From Candidatus Onthoplasma faecigallinarum (lineage in GTDB: Bacteria; Bacillota; Clostridia; Christensenellales; UBA1242), in NCBI GenBank assembly GCA_018715225.1, contig DVMB01000073.1:1-16005 (forward strand): DNA of 16,005 nt, written 5' to 3'. Both the position numbers and the translations under genes were made by a program. Below, piece by piece: positions 13,915 to 16,005 of the stretch. The notes beneath the pieces were generated by a model, which saw only the letters and a program-made list of their open reading frames with translations, made no database searches and had not been told where the DNA came from. Positions within the stretch are counted from its first letter, which is position 1. Each line of letters begins with the position of its first letter.

Positions 13915-15863
13915 AATTTTCTTTTTAATTTTGCGATCTCTTCACGAAGATTAATTGCTGTTTCAAAGTCTAGTTGGGAAGCTGCGGTATTCATCATGCC
14001 TTTTAGTTGTTCTATCTTCTTGGATATTTCTTGTTTTGTCATCTTGGTCTCTTCTTTATCCATTCTAATTTTCAGGGTATCCACAATGTCTTTCTTGATT
14101 GTCATTGGTTTTACATTATGTTTTTTATTGTATTCCATTTGAATTTTTCGTCTACGTTCGGTCTCTTGGATGGCTTGTTTCATGCTATCTGTCATCATGT
14201 CTGCGTACATTATTACTTTGCTTTCGCTATTTCTCGCCGCACGTCCTATAATCTGTATGAGAGAAGTGGCACTACGTAAGAAGCCTTCTTTGTCCGCATC
14301 TAATATTGCCACCAATGTTACTTCGGGCAGGTCAAGGCCTTCTCTCAACAAGTTAATACCTATCAGGCAGTCAAATTCGTCCGCTCGCAATTCGTTGATA
14401 ATTTTTACTCTTTCCAATGTGTCAATGTCGCTATGAAGATATTTTACACGTATACCATTTTCTCCAAAATAAGCACATAAATCTTCTGCCATTTTCTTTG
14501 TGAGTGTGGTTACTAAGACTTTGCCATGTTTTTCAACATTCTTTTTGATCTCATCATATAGATTGTCCACCTGACCATTGCTAGGGCGGACCTCTACTTC
14601 TGGGTCCAGTAGATATGTTGGACGTATAACTTGCTCTACAACTTGGCCTGCTAAAGACAATTCATATTCATTTGGAGTCGCAGAGACATAGATAGTTTGA
14701 CCTATACGGCTATTGAATTCCTCAAAATTCAATGGTCTATTGTCATAGGCACTAGGAAGCCTAAAACCATATTCGACCAGACTGGTTTTTCTCGCTCTGT
14801 CTCCATTATACATGCCTCGTACTTGAGGTAAGGTAATATGGCTTTCATCAACGAATAGCAGGAAGCCGTTTGGGAAATAGTCGAGTAGAGTATATGGCGG
14901 TTCACCAGGGGAGCGACCATCAAAATAGCGAGAATAGTTTTCTATGCCTGAACAATATCCCATCTCTTGCATCATTTCGATGTCATAATTGGTGCGTTCT
15001 TTTATTCGTTGGGCTTCTATATATTTACCTTCACGAGTAAAAAATTCTTCTCGTTCCTTTGCATCTTTTCTAATTTGCTCTAGTGCAGTGTTTAGTTTTT
15101 CACTGCCGACAGCATAGTGGCTGGCAGGGAAGATTGACGCATGCTTCAATCTATCAATAACTTTCCCTGTAACGACCTCAAATTCGCTAATATCTTCTAT
15201 TTCATCGTCAAAAAATTCTACACGAATTGCGTGTTCGCTGCTGTCTGCTGGGAATATATCTACAACATCTCCACGTGCTCTAAATGTAGAACGTGTGAAA
15301 TCAATTTCATTACGAGTGTACTGAATATTTATCAATCTATGTATCAAATCCTCACGTGTCATCTTGTCGCCGATACGCAAAGAAATGTGCAGGTCATAAT
15401 ATTCTTTTGGTGCACCTAAACCATATATACATGAAACTGATGCGACGACAATCGTATCGCTACGCTCTAATAGACTGCTGGTGGCACTGTGGCGAAGTTT
15501 ATCTATTTCATCATTGACGCTCATATCTTTTTCAATATAAGTGTCGGTAGAAACAATGTATGCCTCTGGTTGGTAGTAATCATAATACGAAACAAAAAAC
15601 TCAACTCGATTATTAGGAAAAAATTCTCTAAATTCGTTACACAGCTGTGCTGCCAAAGTCTTGTTGTGTGCGAGGACTAGAGTGGGGCGGTTTACTTGGG
15701 CAATTACATTCGCCATTGTAAATGTCTTCCCACTACCTGTAACACCTTTCAAGACTTGGGCGGAAAGTCCATCATTGATTCCTTCTACAAGTGAGTTTAT
15801 TGCTTCTGGCTGGTCGCCAGTAGGCTTATATTTTGATACAAGTTCAAATTTTCTGTATTCCAT
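13908..15863 (-). CDS. uvrB: UvrABC system protein B (excinuclease subunit UvrB)
   Basis: This 651-residue UvrB is full length. UvrB takes DNA from UvrA, verifies the lesion and recruits UvrC for dual incision in nucleotide excision repair. It shows Walker A GVTGSGKT (40-47), the lesion-probing beta-hairpin YYDYYQPEAYI (93-103), the DESH box (339-342), YVSATP (392-397), GINLLREGLDLPE (502-514), IGRAARN (539-545) and the C-terminal UVR domain (about 615-651, ending EEIAKLKRKLR) that contacts UvrC. A family-typical IRPTGLLDP reads IRPTYLLDP (413-421), with Tyr for Gly. ATG 15863 is preceded by an AGGAAG ribosome binding site that overlaps the end of the upstream gene, so the two are co-transcribed. 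Any promoter or LexA box would lie outside the window. It converges with the surface protein gene. Confidence 0.99.
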   Translation of the reverse strand: MEYRKFELVSKYKPTGDQPEAINSLVEGINDGLSAQVLKGVTGSGKTFTMANVIAQVNRPTLVLAHNKTLAAQLCNEFREFFPNNRVEFFVSYYDYYQPEAYIVSTDTYIEKDMSVNDEIDKLRHSATSSLLERSDTIVVASVSCIYGLGAPKEYYDLHISLRIGDKMTREDLIHRLINIQYTRNEIDFTRSTFRARGDVVDIFPADSSEHAIRVEFFDDEIEDISEFEVVTGKVIDRLKHASIFPASHYAVGSEKLNTALEQIRKDAKEREEFFTREGKYIEAQRIKERTNYDIEMMQEMGYCSGIENYSRYFDGRSPGEPPYTLLDYFPNGFLLFVDESHITLPQVRGMYNGDRARKTSLVEYGFRLPSAYDNRPLNFEEFNSRIGQTIYVSATPNEYELSLAGQVVEQVIRPTYLLDPEVEVRPSNGQVDNLYDEIKKNVEKHGKVLVTTLTKKMAEDLCAYFGENGIRVKYLHSDIDTLERVKIINELRADEFDCLIGINLLREGLDLPEVTLVAILDADKEGFLRSATSLIQIIGRAARNSESKVIMYADMMTDSMKQAIQETERRRKIQMEYNKKHNVKPMTIKKDIVDTLKIRMDKEETKMTKQEISKKIEQLKGMMNTAASQLDFETAINLREEIAKLKRKLR

Positions 15864-15869
15864 AACTTC

Positions 15870-16005
15870 CTATAAAAATATATATCTAATCAATACACCG
15901 ATCAATGCACTTATTGCACCCAAGAGGCATGTCCTACCTAATAGCAACAATAGATTTCGTTTATTGTTGGTGAGTTCTCTATGAAAACCTTCACCTTTGA
16001 TCTTT
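15870..16005 (-). CDS. 3' end of a membrane protein gene upstream of uvrB (partial)
   Basis: The minus-strand frame that ends at the TAG in 15870-15872 is open to the right edge of the window (about 44 codons). It encodes a polar stretch (KIKGEGFHRELTNNKRN) followed by a hydrophobic segment (LLLLLGRTCLLGAISALIGV), ending LIRYIFL. This is a likely C-terminal transmembrane helix. The stop lies only six bases before uvrB, and the uvrB ribosome binding site overlaps this end. Too little is present to name a family; membrane or envelope genes are common before uvrB in Bacillota. Confidence 0.6.
   Translation of the reverse strand, partial: KIKGEGFHRELTNNKRNLLLLLGRTCLLGAISALIGVLIRYIFL

Noticed and set aside
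13849..15984. Plus-strand open frames of 60-110 codons opposite uvrB
   Set aside because: They are antisense shadows of the uvrB and upstream coding frames, without ribosome binding sites or recognisable products.

Overview
The window looks like chromosomal DNA of a low-GC Gram-positive bacterium (Bacillota or a close relative). It has strong AGGAG-type ribosome binding sites, AT-rich promoters of the TTGACA/TTTACA-17-TATAAT kind (three of the five with an extended -10 TGn), intrinsic terminators after almost every transcript, an adjacent rpoB-rpoC pair, and a Sec-exported, tail-anchored surface protein. Trp is encoded by TGG and TGA acts as a stop, so the standard bacterial code applies. The sequence alone does not fix a genus.

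Layout. Positions 1-645 hold a 68-residue cysteine-rich small membrane protein. It is followed by a tandem ~146-bp repeat that duplicates the end of the gene plus a structured 3' region, and then a terminator. Positions 646-948 are a gene-free control region for rpoB with two sigma-A-like promoters and a leader hairpin. Positions 949-8214 are rpoB and rpoC, ended by a terminator at about 8227-8260. Positions 8412-8880 are a self-contained unit (promoter, one unknown 124-residue basic protein, terminator). Positions 8943-9839 are a two-gene unit coding for a HicB-like small protein and an unrecognised 175-residue protein. Positions 9908-13810 are a monocistronic 1265-residue surface protein with a signal peptide, recurring Ig-like modules, a C-terminal transmembrane helix and a charged cytoplasmic tail. 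On the minus strand, uvrB (13908-15863) converges on it and follows the 3' end of a membrane protein gene that runs off the right edge.

Working together. rpoB/rpoC make the two large catalytic subunits of RNA polymerase. UvrB is the damage-verification helicase of nucleotide excision repair. The others are accessory or cell-surface genes, each insulated by its own promoter and terminator.

Most notable points: (a) a tandemly duplicated, apparently structured RNA module behind the Cys-rich gene, in which one copy difference preserves a GNRA tetraloop; (b) RpoC with a strongly altered F-loop and N-terminal half of the bridge helix, in an otherwise canonical subunit; (c) RpoB with Asn at the position of E. 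coli His526 and Ser at Gln513, which predicts intrinsic rifampicin resistance; (d) a HicB-like protein next to an unknown protein instead of HicA.
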